A DNA stretch of 64,000 nucleotides from Fundicoccus sp052116145 (GCF_052116145.1 NZ_JBQKLQ010000004.1:62001-126000), one strand, 5' to 3'; counted from the first letter of the stretch, positions 27,762 to 37,593 are shown. Made by a program: numbers and translations. The notes: generated by a model not told the origin, from the sequence alone.

Positions 27762-29390
27762 ATGAAATTCAACAAGACTATTGGTAAAACTATTTTGTTA
27801 TTAGGGTCTGCTTTCTTATTAGTCGCGTGTGGTAACGAGGAGTCAGCTGGAAGTCAAAGCGGAACGGACGATATAGCAGAGCGCTACGAATTAGATGCTT
27901 CAACACCTGCATGGGAACTAGATACGAAGGAAGAAGTGACTGAGTTAACCTGGTATGTAAATGCTGATTGGTGGAATGACACGTGGGGTGAAGACACAGT
28001 TACCAAGAAAATGGAAGAAGACTTAAATATTAAAATTAACTTTATCAAAGGTGACGATACTAATCTAAATATGATGTTTTCAAGTGAAGATGTAGCGGAT
28101 ATCGTGACGATTTTCGATTCGAATTCACAAGTAGCCAAAGAAGCCAATACGTGGGCATACGCATTAAATGAACTGGCTGAAACTTATGACCCACATTGGA
28201 ATGAAGTTGCTGCAGAAGATACGTTAAATTGGTTTAAGTTAGAGGACGGAAACACCTATGGCTATCCGAACTATTCAAACACAGCTGCTGATTATGAAAG
28301 TGGCATGATTCCTTCTAATACAAACTTTTTAATTCGAAAAGACGTTTATGAAGCACTTGGTGAACCAGAGTTTGGAAGCCCTGAAGAATTTATCGCAACA
28401 ATGGAAATGATTAATGAAGAATTTCCAGAGTTAGTGCCTTTCGGATTCAATGCATTAGGTGATGGTGTTGGTTCATTAGGTGATGTATTCCAAGACTTCT
28501 TAGGCGTCGATTTAGTGGATGCAGATGGGAACTTTAAGAATCGTAATTTAGACGAAGAATATTTAGTTTGGTTGAGAACGTTAAGAGCGGTCCATGAAGA
28601 CGGGAATATCTCTGACGATAGCTTTGCTGATGACGGTACAGCATTTGAAGAGAAACTTAAATCAGGTCAATACGCTACAATTATGGCTAGCGGAACTGCT
28701 CAAATGAGTGGCTTCTTACAAAGTTGGATGGCAGCTAACCCTGGATCTGAGTATATTGCTATTGATGGCCCTCAGCATAGTGAAGGGAACACACCTAAGT
28801 TAAATCAAAGTGGAATAACTGGTTGGATGATTAATTACATTAGTAAAGATGCTGAAGATCCTGCTAAAGCAATGCAAATATTTACCTATTTACAAAGCGA
28901 GTACGGTGGAATATTGACTAACTTTGGAGTTGAAGGTGAAACATTTGCCTACGATGAAGAGGGAAATATTGAATTATTACCTGAAGTTCAAGATGTAAAA
29001 GACAATGATGCGGAACGTTATAAAGTTGACTATCGTTTAAGTGAATTTATATTCTTCGGTCATGATAAATATCAAGCAATGGCAAGTAACAGCTTGCAGA
29101 CACCAGCATTGGTTCAACCACGTGAATGGGGTGAAGGACTATTGTATCCTCACTTTATTCTAGAAAACATAGATCCGTCACCGGGTACACAAGAAGCTCG
29201 TAATTTATCAGCAATCAATACTAATTGGAATACAACATTAGTGAGTTTGATTAGAGCTGGCTCAGATGAAGCGTTTGACAGTGTGTTAGCTGATTACGAA
29301 TTATTCTTAGAAAATACGGGATGGGATGCAATTGTAGAGATTCGAAATGAGAATATTATTGAAAATAAAGAGAAATTAGGACTTGAATAA
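27762..29390 (+). CDS. Extracellular sugar-binding lipoprotein of the ABC importer
   Basis: 542 residues. Lipoprotein signal with lipobox LLVAC (Cys23), then an acidic mature part. Large binding proteins of about 500-560 residues are typical for LplA/YtcQ-like importers with LplB/YtcP permeases. Many aromatic residues (WYVNADWWNDTWG) suit carbohydrate stacking. It binds the oligosaccharide outside the membrane. Ligand inferred as a beta-glucan oligomer from the GH1 and GH30 genes. Confidence 0.9.
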   Translation: MKFNKTIGKTILLLGSAFLLVACGNEESAGSQSGTDDIAERYELDASTPAWELDTKEEVTELTWYVNADWWNDTWGEDTVTKKMEEDLNIKINFIKGDDTNLNMMFSSEDVADIVTIFDSNSQVAKEANTWAYALNELAETYDPHWNEVAAEDTLNWFKLEDGNTYGYPNYSNTAADYESGMIPSNTNFLIRKDVYEALGEPEFGSPEEFIATMEMINEEFPELVPFGFNALGDGVGSLGDVFQDFLGVDLVDADGNFKNRNLDEEYLVWLRTLRAVHEDGNISDDSFADDGTAFEEKLKSGQYATIMASGTAQMSGFLQSWMAANPGSEYIAIDGPQHSEGNTPKLNQSGITGWMINYISKDAEDPAKAMQIFTYLQSEYGGILTNFGVEGETFAYDEEGNIELLPEVQDVKDNDAERYKVDYRLSEFIFFGHDKYQAMASNSLQTPALVQPREWGEGLLYPHFILENIDPSPGTQEARNLSAINTNWNTTLVSLIRAGSDEAFDSVLADYELFLENTGWDAIVEIRNENIIENKEKLGLE

Positions 29391-29415
29391 ATTATAGAAA
29401 GGATTTCCAGCATTT

Positions 29416-30027
29416 ATGAAAAGAATTTTTGATATAGAAGGTAGTTTAAATTCCTTCCTAACAGTGATTTATCAGATTATGGTGGTCAATGTTCTAACAA
29501 TCATTTTTAGTTTGCCGATTATAACCATGGGCAGTGCGATAAGTGCTGGATATCAATTGTATTCAGAACAGGATACACGGCCAATTAATTTGAAACGTTT
29601 TGTAGAATGTTTCAAAGCCAGTTTAAAAATCGGTTTAGTACTTACCATGATTCATCTAATCATAGGTTTTATCATGATTCAGCTCGTCTTTTTAACGGTA
29701 GGTACACCGTTTCAATTCTTAAGTTTACTTATTTTATCTTTTGTTGCACTAGTATGTATGAACACATTACTAGTGACAGCACGTTTTAAATTAAACCTAT
29801 TGGAGTGTCTGAAATTTTCACTTGTATTGACGATGAGATATACTGGCTTCTTCTGCTTGAGTTTAGCAGCGTTAGTTGTCTCTTATCTTGTGCCGATATT
29901 CTTACCTAAACTAATGTTTCTGTGGTTTTTCTTGGGAATCGGCTTACCTATGCTCTTACATGTGAAAATCTTTGATTATTGTCTCAGCAGATTCCAACAT
30001 ATTATAAAAGAGGGAGCGACAAATTGA
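29416..30027 (+). CDS. DUF624 (YesL-like) membrane protein
   Basis: 203 residues with about five membrane spans and the typical opening for DUF624, including VNVLTIIFSLPIITMGSAI. YesL-family proteins recur in LplB/YtcP-type sugar operons; their function is unknown. It overlaps the start of the GH30 gene, so it is co-translated. Confidence 0.85.
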   Translation: MKRIFDIEGSLNSFLTVIYQIMVVNVLTIIFSLPIITMGSAISAGYQLYSEQDTRPINLKRFVECFKASLKIGLVLTMIHLIIGFIMIQLVFLTVGTPFQFLSLLILSFVALVCMNTLLVTARFKLNLLECLKFSLVLTMRYTGFFCLSLAALVVSYLVPIFLPKLMFLWFFLGIGLPMLLHVKIFDYCLSRFQHIIKEGATN

Positions 30028-31349
30028 TTAAAACATTATATCGAAGTTACGACAAAGACCATATGTTTGTCAAAGCAAATTTTACTGAACCTGGTAAGCT
30101 AGCGAAAAATATTATTGAGATTGAAGTGGATCCTTTACAAAAGTTTCAAACAATCGATGGTTTTGGCGCATCTTTTACTGATAGTGCAGCTTATCTAATG
30201 GATAAAGTTTTATCTCAAAAGGATAGAGAAGATGTAATGACTCGTTTATTTGCTTCAGAGGATGGCATTGGCTTATCCATCATCCGAAATCCTATGGGCG
30301 CTTCTGATTACGCTAGGTTTATCTATAGTTATCATGACTTAGTTGAAGGGGAAAAAGATACAAATTTAACCGAATTTTCAATTGATCATGACCGTGAGAG
30401 TATACTTCCATTAACCAAATGGGCACAGCAGTTAAATCCATCGTTAAAAGTGTTTGCATCACCGTGGAGTGCGCCAGGTTGGATGAAAACGTCAGGGAGT
30501 ATGATTGGCGGAAAACTATTAAAAGAATACTATTCTGCTTATGCTGATTATTTTGTGAAATTTGTTGAAGCATATGATGAGGAAGGTGTGATGATCAATG
30601 CGGTCACACCTCAGAATGAACCACTGTATGTTCCCGTTCATTATCCTGGTATGGAGTTATTAGCAAATGAATCGGCTGAGTTTATTTCTAAATATTTGAA
30701 GCCGGCGTTAATGAATGCTGGATTATCTACGAAAGTGTTTGGATATGACCACAACTGGGACCGAGTGGATTATCCCTTAGAATTGTTGGATAAAGCTGCA
30801 GATTCTGTAGATGGAATCGCATGGCATTGGTATGGTGGAAATGTCATCAACCAATCAAGAGTTGCAAACTTTTATCCAGATAAGGAAATTCATTTTACTG
30901 AAGGATCTGGTGGAGAATGGATACCAGAATTTGAACCGGCATTTAGTAACTTGATGCGGACTACAATCGATATCTTGAGAAACGGCTCGCAATCTGTTAC
31001 TCTCTGGAATTTAGCATTAGATGAGAATAATGGACCGACGGTACCAGGTTTTGGTAAGAGTACGTGTCGAGGATTGTTAAAGATTAATCAGAGTACCCAA
31101 ACGTATGATTATACATTAGATTATTACGGGCTGGCCCACTATAGTAAGCATGTAAGACCTGGCGCTCGAAGAATATTTAGCAGCGAAAGCAAAGGAATTA
31201 AATCTGTCGCTTTTGAGAATAAAGATCAGTCGATTGTTGTTGTGTTGTTTAATAATACAGAAGAAGTCAGGAGTGTTTCTCTGTCTAATTTTAGAGAAGG
31301 TGTTGTGGAGATGTTGCCAAAGTCCGCAGCAACGATTAAACTAGAATGA
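30024..31349 (+). CDS. Glycoside hydrolase family 30
   Basis: 441 residues from TTG 30024, with GAGGGA upstream and overlapping the previous stop; a longer frame from 29979 lies inside the DUF624 gene. GH30 hallmarks: QTIDGFGASFTDSAA, SPWSAPGWMKT, the acid/base Glu in TPQNEPL (near 199) and the nucleophile Glu in FTEGSGGEW (near 293), plus a C-terminal beta domain. Family activities include beta-glucosidase, glucosylceramidase and beta-1,6-glucanase. No signal peptide, so it probably cuts imported oligomers in the cytoplasm. Confidence 0.9.
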   Translation: MIKTLYRSYDKDHMFVKANFTEPGKLAKNIIEIEVDPLQKFQTIDGFGASFTDSAAYLMDKVLSQKDREDVMTRLFASEDGIGLSIIRNPMGASDYARFIYSYHDLVEGEKDTNLTEFSIDHDRESILPLTKWAQQLNPSLKVFASPWSAPGWMKTSGSMIGGKLLKEYYSAYADYFVKFVEAYDEEGVMINAVTPQNEPLYVPVHYPGMELLANESAEFISKYLKPALMNAGLSTKVFGYDHNWDRVDYPLELLDKAADSVDGIAWHWYGGNVINQSRVANFYPDKEIHFTEGSGGEWIPEFEPAFSNLMRTTIDILRNGSQSVTLWNLALDENNGPTVPGFGKSTCRGLLKINQSTQTYDYTLDYYGLAHYSKHVRPGARRIFSSESKGIKSVAFENKDQSIVVVLFNNTEEVRSVSLSNFREGVVEMLPKSAATIKLE

Positions 31350-31366
31350 CAGGGAGGGATGGCGAA

Positions 31367-32137
31367 ATGTCATTTTTTGGGAAATTAGATTTTAATAATC
31401 TGTCTGAAACAGAGCGAACGATTTATCACTACATGTCGACAAATTCACAGAAGATTCCTTTTATGCGTGTGCGAGATATTGCTACTGAATCTCATACCTC
31501 TTCATCATCTGTGATGCGTTTTATACGAAAAGTAGGTTACGAAAGTTATACAGAGTTTAGAACGCATTTTAAGACATCTGAAATCGAAAAAAATGAAATC
31601 TTATCATCCAATGCTTATCTCAATGATAGCAATTTCCCAGATGACCTAGAGTCGAGAATCTTAACGATTGCCGATCAAATTCAAGAATCTGAGAGTATAA
31701 TCTTTTTCGGAATAGGATCATCGGCTACGTTATGTGAATATGGCACGCGTCGTTTTGCATTATTAGGCTACAACACTTATCCAATGACAGATCCAACATT
31801 CCCTATTTTTGCTAAGCTTCGAAATACCACTGATAATCTGATTATCGTATTATCTATTTCTGGTATGACAACAGAAGTGCTTCAAATTGTGAATGGCTTT
31901 CGCAACAACCCAGATTATAAGATATTAGCGATTACAGCTAATCCTAGCAGTGATTTAGCTTTGATGAGTGACTATGTGTTAAGTTATAAAGTACCGATTG
32001 TAAGATTAAACCAACATGAAGATTTAACTAGTCAAATACCAGCGCTCTATTTATTAGAAGTGTTATCCAATTCATTGTTGCAGTTAAATGCGAAGGATGA
32101 AGACATAAACGTTGATGAAGTGTCACCTTTAGATTGA
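31367..32137 (+). CDS. MurR/RpiR-family transcriptional regulator
   Basis: 256 residues from ATG 31367 (GGAGGG 8 bases before); an in-frame ATG at 31346 overlaps the GH30 stop. HTH_6 domain with VRDIATESHTSSSSVMRFIRK, then a SIS domain with FFGIGSSATLCEYG and LSISGMTTEVL. Last gene of the beta-glucoside operon and probably its regulator, responding to a sugar-6-phosphate. Confidence 0.88.
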   Translation: MSFFGKLDFNNLSETERTIYHYMSTNSQKIPFMRVRDIATESHTSSSSVMRFIRKVGYESYTEFRTHFKTSEIEKNEILSSNAYLNDSNFPDDLESRILTIADQIQESESIIFFGIGSSATLCEYGTRRFALLGYNTYPMTDPTFPIFAKLRNTTDNLIIVLSISGMTTEVLQIVNGFRNNPDYKILAITANPSSDLALMSDYVLSYKVPIVRLNQHEDLTSQIPALYLLEVLSNSLLQLNAKDEDINVDEVSPLD

Positions 32138-32188
32138 GAGATTTAGAAAAACTATCTTCAAATTGAATCAGATAATATGTATTAACGT

Positions 32189-32233
32189 ACTAGGCCACAG
32201 TAGGATTAAAAACCTGTTGTGGCCTAGTTTTTG
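32189..32233 (+). terminator. Terminator after the beta-glucoside operon
   Basis: Perfect 11-bp arms ACTAGGCCACA/TGTGGCCTAGT followed by TTTTTG. Confidence 0.85.
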
Positions 32234-32418
32234 AGTTTGGGGTAGGGGGAGTTTGGTGGGTGGCGGCGTGTTGATTGTGGACACCGGATTGAATGGTGAT
32301 TTCGTTGTGACTCGATTCAACATGACTAGGGGAAAGCAGCTAGTATGCTGTATAGGAAGGCAGTGTGAATGAGCTAATTCTTGTTTGGGAAAAAAAACGC
32401 CCGCATTCAAAACACAAA

Positions 32419-32490
32419 GGTGTCACTCTCTGCGTTCGCGACGATTTTATAAAGACAGCTAAACTTAAAATCGTGCTGGCATGCCAGTAC
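32419..32490 (+). repeat. Dispersed hairpin repeat, copy 1
   Basis: Begins GGTGTCACTC and contains CGACGATTTTATAAAG and AAAATCGTGC, which pair as a dyad. It shares this plan with copies at 41245, 41661, 63470 and 63691. A 96-residue frame runs through it (32365-32655) without a convincing ribosome site or recognisable domain. Apart from this, 32234-32661 shows no gene. Confidence 0.65.
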
Positions 32491-32661
32491 ATATACGGAG
32501 GCAAGTCTTGTTCTGAATGGAAGAAATTGAAGGAATTGAAGGAATCTGAAACTCAACCATTAGGTGGTGCAGAGCCTGAGAAAGCAGACAATGAGGTCTT
32601 ACTAGATGGAGTTGTTTATATCATTAAAAAACAAGATGATGTATATACAACGTAGATACAT

Positions 32662-32686
32662 TTGGTGTATAATGTAACTATACCAA
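32662..32686 (+). promoter_or_regulatory. mazEF promoter -10 and autoregulatory dyad
   Basis: TATAAT at 32668-32673 lies within an inverted sequence (TTGGT.TATA with TATACCAA). Overlap of -10 and dyad fits autorepression by a MazE-type antitoxin. Confidence 0.55.
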
Positions 32687-32711
32687 GTCTAAATAAAAGG
32701 AGTTGTTTGCT

Positions 32712-32954
32712 ATGACTGAATTACAGATAAAAAAATGGGGGAATAGTAGTGCTATCAGATTTCCCAAAGAATTGTTAAGCCAAGTAGGTTTTGAGAACAA
32801 TAGCTTAATTGAAGTCGAAATAGTGGATAATAAGATGATCCTTCAAAAAGTCACCAAACACCAGTCAATCCATGATTTATTCAAAGACTACAAAGGCGGT
32901 TCATTCAAATCTGAATTAGTTGAATTTGAACCAGTAGAGAATGAATTATGGTAA
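32712..32954 (+). CDS. mazE: MazE-family antitoxin (AbrB-type DNA-binding)
   Basis: 80 residues from ATG 32712, which follows AAGGAG; the TTG at 32703 is too close. The N-terminus QIKKWGNSSAIRFPKELL is the swapped-hairpin AbrB/MazE DNA-binding fold. The C-terminal part (SELVEFEPVENELW) would wrap the toxin. Its end overlaps the toxin start by 7 bases. A decayed duplicate lies at 43420-43661. Confidence 0.9.
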   Translation: MTELQIKKWGNSSAIRFPKELLSQVGFENNSLIEVEIVDNKMILQKVTKHQSIHDLFKDYKGGSFKSELVEFEPVENELW

Positions 32955-33274
32955 AACAAGGTGAAATAATCAAAGTTAACTTAAATCCTAAGCAAGGTCA
33001 TGAACAGCAAGGCTACAGACTTTTTATCTGTTTAAGTCATGAGTTAGTCAACACCACTTCTAATATCGGTGTATTCGCCCCTATCAGTAACACAGCGAGA
33101 GAATATCCATTCTATGTTGAGCTGGAAGAAACTGAAACAACAGGAAAAGTGTTATTAGACCAGGTAATGGCTATTGACTATAACGCAAGACGTTACACCT
33201 ATATTGAGTCTGTTAGCGATGATTTCTTGATTGAATTGCTGGACAAAGTAAAGTTAGTCTTTGAAAAGAATTAA
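32948..33274 (+). CDS. mazF: MazF/PemK-family toxin endoribonuclease
   Basis: 108 residues. It begins with KQGEIIKVNLNPKQGHEQQG, the conserved MazF strand-loop, and later shows VFAPISNTAREYPF and KVLLDQVMAIDY, matching the family T-x-P and QV..iD segments. It cleaves mRNA when not bound by MazE. Intact here, frameshifted in the second copy. Confidence 0.92.
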   Translation: MVKQGEIIKVNLNPKQGHEQQGYRLFICLSHELVNTTSNIGVFAPISNTAREYPFYVELEETETTGKVLLDQVMAIDYNARRYTYIESVSDDFLIELLDKVKLVFEKN

Positions 33275-33280
33275 ATTTAC

Positions 33281-33309
33281 CTCCTGTGTGATATGCAGGG
33301 GGCTTTTTT
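33281..33309 (+). terminator. Terminator after mazEF
   Basis: Short hairpin (CTCCTG with CAGGGG) followed by T7. The equivalent hairpin follows the decayed copy at 43984-44013. Confidence 0.65.
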
Positions 33310-33469
33310 TATGCACTAGGTACTTAGAACATAGTTTAAATAAATGCAAATCCAGAAAAACACACTAAATCAGCCTATATTTGGTGGAAAAGGACCGTTT
33401 ATACGAAGAAAAGCCACTCAATCCATGGATCCACATCATGGCGACTTGAGCCACGAATCCTGAAGCGTG

Positions 33470-33504
33470 TTCCACATCATGGCTCCAATCGCCATGATGT
33501 GGAA
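33470..33504. repeat. Strong hairpin with 14-bp arms
   Basis: Arms TTCCACATCATGGC and its exact complement (33491-33504) around 7 nt, preceded at 33430-33442 by a third partial copy of the same arm. The downstream duplicate at 44131-44160 keeps only one arm. Not followed by T residues, so not a terminator. Function unknown. Confidence 0.75.
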
Positions 33505-33570
33505 GCGTTCAGCGGCACGACTTAAGTTAAAGTAGTATTCGCTAAGGGTTACTCATAGCCACCGATCGCA

Positions 33571-33622
33571 CAACAATAACCGACCAGTCAAAAGCTCAAT
33601 GCTTTGATTGGTCGGTTGTTGT
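33571..33622 (-). terminator. Terminator of the thiolase gene
   Basis: Long stem (CAACAATAACCGACCA.. pairing with ..TGGTCGGTTGTTG) just after the minus-strand thiolase stop. Confidence 0.8.
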
Positions 33623-33628
33623 TATAAA

Positions 33629-34807
33629 TTAGCGTTTAACGACGACTGCGACACCTTGACCGCCGCCGACACATAGGGTCGCTAGGCCAGTTTTGCTGTC
33701 GCGCTTTTTCATTTCGTGAAGCAGAGTCACTAGAATACGGGCACCACTTGCTCCAATTGGATGACCTAAGGCAATGGCTCCACCGTTGACGTTGACGATT
33801 TCGCGGTCAAAGTTGAAGTGTTCAATGACGCTTAGCGCTTGAGCAGCGAAGGCTTCGTTTGACTCGATTAAGTCGATGTCTTCAGCTTTCAAGCCGGCTT
33901 TGTTGAGTGCTTTTTGAGAGGCTGGGATTGGTCCAATTCCCATAATGCTTGGTGCAACACCACCAACACCATAAGCAGCGATAGTTGCTAAAGGCTCGAG
34001 CTCTAATTCTTTTGCTTTATCGGCTGACATCAAAACTAAAGCAGCTGCACCATCGTTAATGCCGGAAGCATTACCAGCTGTGACTGTTCCGTCTTTTTTG
34101 AAAGCGGGACGTAATTTGCTTAGTCCTTCAGCGGTTGAGCCAAATTTTGGAAACTCGTCTGTCTCAACAATTAAATCGTCACCACGTCTTTGTGGCACGC
34201 GGACGGGTGTAATTTCGTCTTTGAACCGACCGCTTGTGATGGCAGCTTCGGCACGGTTTTGACTAGCGGCTGCTAGATCATCTTGTTGTTCGCGCGTAAA
34301 ACCATATTGTTCGGCAATGTTTTCTGCCGTCACGCCCATATGATAATCGTGGAAGGCATCGATAAGACCGTCATGTAACATCGTATCGATGACAGTTGCG
34401 TCACCCATGCGAGCGCCAAAACGTAAATCAGGCATGACGTAAGGTGCCTGGGTCATGTTTTCAGCCCCTCCTACAACCACAACGTCATTGTCGCCAACCA
34501 TAATACTTTGCGCGCCATTGATAACAGCTTTCAGGCCAGAGCCACATAGGATATTAACTGTTTCGCCGGTTGCGGTTTCTGGGATGCCTGAATGAATCAA
34601 GACTTGACGGCCTAAGTTACCTTTCAAGCCAGCACTATAGACGTTACCGAATACTAAATGGTTGACTTGGGCTGGGTCAAGATTAATCTCCTCCAAGACG
34701 CTTTTTACTACTTGAGTTCCTAGTTCAACAGCCGTCACATCTTTGAATACGCCACCGAAGGCGCCGATAGCAGTACGCTTCGCGGAAACTATCACAACAT
34801 CTCTCAC
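33629..34807 (-). CDS. Acetyl-CoA acetyltransferase (thiolase)
   Basis: 392 residues, the normal length of a biosynthetic thiolase. Catalytic residues are visible: Cys88 in NILCGSGLKA, His in GGAIALGHPIGASGA, and Cys379 in LCVGGGQG. It condenses two acetyl-CoA to acetoacetyl-CoA, the first step of the mevalonate pathway in lactic acid bacteria. Single gene with its own terminator; one of the few housekeeping-like genes here. Confidence 0.95.
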   Translation of the reverse strand: MRDVVIVSAKRTAIGAFGGVFKDVTAVELGTQVVKSVLEEINLDPAQVNHLVFGNVYSAGLKGNLGRQVLIHSGIPETATGETVNILCGSGLKAVINGAQSIMVGDNDVVVVGGAENMTQAPYVMPDLRFGARMGDATVIDTMLHDGLIDAFHDYHMGVTAENIAEQYGFTREQQDDLAAASQNRAEAAITSGRFKDEITPVRVPQRRGDDLIVETDEFPKFGSTAEGLSKLRPAFKKDGTVTAGNASGINDGAAALVLMSADKAKELELEPLATIAAYGVGGVAPSIMGIGPIPASQKALNKAGLKAEDIDLIESNEAFAAQALSVIEHFNFDREIVNVNGGAIALGHPIGASGARILVTLLHEMKKRDSKTGLATLCVGGGQGVAVVVKR

Positions 34808-34904
34808 AAAATCTTCCTTCCTCTTTGGTTTGATATTTCTATTATCCTCGTCTTTGAAAACCTTGTCAACTTTATTATATCAGTATATTGCCGTTATAAA
34901 TTAA

Positions 34905-35537
34905 CTAGAAAAACTCGCTGTCTTCCAGCTTGTAAAGCCCTTGTTGAATCACATAGACCAAATAGGGAACCAAGAGGGGTGGCACGAAAGTTGCCATACC
35001 AATCCCGTAAAATTCCTGGAAAAAGATAAAAGATAAAATAATACCTGATACAAGGCAAATAATATCTAATATTTGGAATCGGTTGGGTAAGTGGAGCATG
35101 GTGCGGTGGGCAATTGCGTCGTTTAGTGCGTCACTCGGTAAGACGAAAATTTGCAGTTCCCCTTGTAGAATGGTGACAATGGCTAACAAGAAGCAAGCGA
35201 GTATCAGGCAAAATACTTGGCCTCCAATGCTTGCGTTCGATAGGCCGCGAAACAAAAAAGACCAGAAATCGATCAGTAGTCCTAATAGGATGATCGCCCC
35301 TAAATCAGTCAGCCTTATTCTGCCCTGATTGATGTTGATAAGGGTTTTAACGAGGAACAATAGGGCGCCGAACAGGATGGTCCAGCTGCCAAAAGTCAGT
35401 GGGGTGACCGCGCTTAAAACGAGTGCCGGTGTGTAGGCGGGCAAGGTGCCTGTGCCTGTTTGGGTCATGAGGGCGATGGCGAGGGCGGCGAGTGGGATGG
35501 TGACACCGAATAGGATCAGCGAGTGTTTGTCGTTCAT
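34905..35537 (-). CDS. YczE/DUF6198-like integral membrane protein
   Basis: 210 residues with about five membrane spans. Regions such as SAVTPLTFGSWTILFGALLF and the polar loop VLPSDALNDAIAHR resemble the YczE-like family of unknown function. It is followed on the minus strand by thiolase but separated by about 100 bases. Family call moderate. Confidence 0.6.
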   Translation of the reverse strand: MNDKHSLILFGVTIPLAALAIALMTQTGTGTLPAYTPALVLSAVTPLTFGSWTILFGALLFLVKTLININQGRIRLTDLGAIILLGLLIDFWSFLFRGLSNASIGGQVFCLILACFLLAIVTILQGELQIFVLPSDALNDAIAHRTMLHLPNRFQILDIICLVSGIILSFIFFQEFYGIGMATFVPPLLVPYLVYVIQQGLYKLEDSEFF

Positions 35538-35779
35538 ACGATGGGCTCCTTTGACTGTTTTCTTGAGTATATCACAGGTGGGATGTTGTTGGGGAGAGAA
35601 AGCATTATGTCGTTTATTGGTTTATTCGGGGATGGGGATGTGTTGAAGGCAAGGGGCGGTGTTGTTAAAGTGTAAGGGCAAAAGCATTGCATAAGTGCAA
35701 TAGCATAACCGCTTACATTGATTTCCTGTGCTAAACTGTAGTTGTAGTCAGGATTAATGGGCGATGAATAGGTGATAAT

Positions 35780-36076
35780 GTGCAAGAAAGACAGTTAGAA
35801 ATGTTGAAGTCGCTACTCTATAGTAGCACGCCGCGTTCAACCGAGGCTTTGATGGCCCAATGGGCGGTCAGCGAACGGACGATTAAATATGATTTGTCAC
35901 AGTTGCGTGAGACTTTGAAAGAGCATGGCGTGAAGTTGTTGAATAAAAAAGGCATTGGTTATTATTTCTCACCGGACGATAAGCCGAAATTAATTGCTGC
36001 CTATTCCTTTTCTGATTTGGAGAATACGGAGGAAGAAACTCGGCGGGATGATTGCTCATTCTTTTTCTACAAGTAA
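35780..36076 (+). pseudogene. Truncated BglG/MtlR-type (PRD) regulator, N-terminal HTH only
   Basis: 98 residues with a GTG start. It shows an HTH typical of PRD regulators (MAQWAVSERTIKYDLSQLRE, then GVKLLNKKGIGYYF) and about 40 further residues, then leaves frame. Full regulators of this class run to 500-900 residues, so the PRD, EIIA and other domains are gone. Together with the next fragment it marks a large internal deletion of a catabolic operon. An imperfect dyad around TTGCA-TAAG-TGCAA lies upstream near 35690-35710. Confidence 0.75.
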
Positions 36077-36170
36077 AAAAAAACCAATGGTAGGTGGCGC
36101 GATTTTAGGTGCGATCATCGTCGGCGGTATATACTTATTAATGGGTGGCACATTACCTGAAGGTATTTAA
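36048..36170 (+). pseudogene. C-terminal fragment of a membrane transport component
   Basis: A 40-residue frame (ATG 36048) ending PMVGGAILGAIIVGGIYLL then MGGTLPEGI, one hydrophobic span. It overlaps the regulator fragment in another frame. Operons with this amidohydrolase, DgaE-like and DgaF-like set normally carry membrane transporter subunits between regulator and enzymes, so this is probably the tail of the last one. Family identity is inference. Confidence 0.5.
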
Positions 36171-36203
36171 TTAACAGGCAATCAGGTGATAAGCTAAATC
36201 TGA

Positions 36204-36251
36204 TAAAGGGTAGGCTGGTATGTGTGAACGTGCTAGCCTATCGCCCTTTGC
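36204..36251 (+). other. Stem-loop in the gap before the amidohydrolase
   Basis: AAAGGGTAGGCT pairs with AGCCTA..CCCTTT with a small bulge. It could be the old attenuator or terminator. The rest of 36171-36468 shows only a short direct repeat of AGACCAAGCAG near 36390-36415. Confidence 0.45.
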
Positions 36252-36468
36252 CTCATATTGGTAAAGCAGGGGAGAGAGAAATGTATCTGACGTCCCAATA
36301 TTTTCCATAGATATTTGGGCAGGCAAGCTGGCAAGCGTAATTTTAGATAGATAATTAGCCAGTGGATTTGGTAGACGTCTGCCAATCAGCAGACCAAGCA
36401 GCCAGACCAAGCAGCAGGCTTTTGATTCATATTTGGGGCAGGGACTTGATAGAAAGAAGGACTAAAGT

Positions 36469-37593
36469 GATTGATTTATTAATTAAAAATGCGAAAACGA
36501 TTGACGGTAAACGGATTGAAATTGCGGTTCAAAGCGGCAAGATTCATGAAGTCGGTGCGACGTTGACCTATGATGCGGCGAACGTATCAGAAGAGCTTGA
36601 CCTCGGCGGTGACTCCTATATTTCAGCCGGTTGGATTGACGGGCATGTTCATTGTTTTGAGAAGATGGACTTATACTATGACTACCCAGATAAAGTTGGG
36701 ATAGAGTCGGGGGTTACGACAGTTATTGATGCCGGAACAACGGGCGCTGAAAACGTTGGCGAGTTTCACGACTTAGCTAAGGCTGCTAAAACGAATGTCT
36801 TCGCTCTTTTAAATATCTCTAAATGGGGTATAGTTGAACAAGATGAGTTAGCAGATTTATCGAAAATTCAAAGAGACTTAATCGAAGAAGCTTTGGCAAA
36901 ATACGGCGACTTTATTATTGGTTTCAAAGCTCGTATGAGTAAAACAGTCATCGGCGACAATGGGATTATTCCCTTGGAAATGGCCAAGGATATTCAAGCC
37001 AAACACTTTAAGGAATTGCCACTGATGGTTCACATCGGTTCGGCACCGCCTGTCTTGGAAGAAACGCTGAGTTTATTAACAGCAGGTGATATTGTGACTC
37101 ACTGTTTCAATGGAAAAGATAATGGGATTTTAGACCGCTCAAGGGGTCAAATTAAAGCCTTCGCTTGGGAACATTACCGTCGTGGTTTAGTCTTCGACAT
37201 TGGTCATGGGACGGCGAGTTTTGACTTTGATGTGTCTGAGACAGCTTTTGCTGAAGGCATGAAAGCTCATATGATTAGTACCGATATTTTTATTCACGCA
37301 ATCGTCTGGATGGGCCTGTGTTTAATTTCGCCACGACTTTAGCGAAGTTACATGTTGTAGGTTACAGCTGGTCAGAAATTATTGAGAAAGTGACCCTTGT
37401 ACCGGCAGAAGTTTTCAAGTTAGAAGGTAAAGGACAATTGGTCGCAGGCTATGATGCGGATGTAACTATTTTTGATAGAGTGGAAAGTACGCAGACTTTA
37501 GTCGATTCACAGGGCAATGAACGTCAGGCAAATGAGTGGTTACAACCGGTCAAGGCCATAGTAGGAGGCAAACAGTATGACATCAATTTATGA
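36469..37593 (+). pseudogene. Amidohydrolase/deacetylase-family metallohydrolase, frameshifted
   Basis: GTG start at 36469. Metal-binding motifs are present: GWIDGHVHCF, FKARMSK (Lys), LMVHIGSAPP, DIVTHCFNGKDNG and FDIGHG. At 37298-37299 two extra bases (GC after CAC) shift the frame. Without them the protein continues as IHNRLDGPVFNFATTLAKL and to the normal end GGKQYDINL (about 373 residues). It belongs with DgaE- and DgaF-like enzymes and would deacetylate or open an amino-sugar-acid precursor. Inactive if the shift is real. Confidence 0.88.

Noticed and set aside
32365..32655. 96-residue plus-strand frame
   Set aside because: It runs through copy 1 of the hairpin repeat, has no good ribosome site and no recognisable domain; kept only as a note under the repeat.
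36171..36410. 79-residue minus-strand frame
   Set aside because: Lies across a stem-loop in the gap left by an operon deletion; no family features and no ribosome site.
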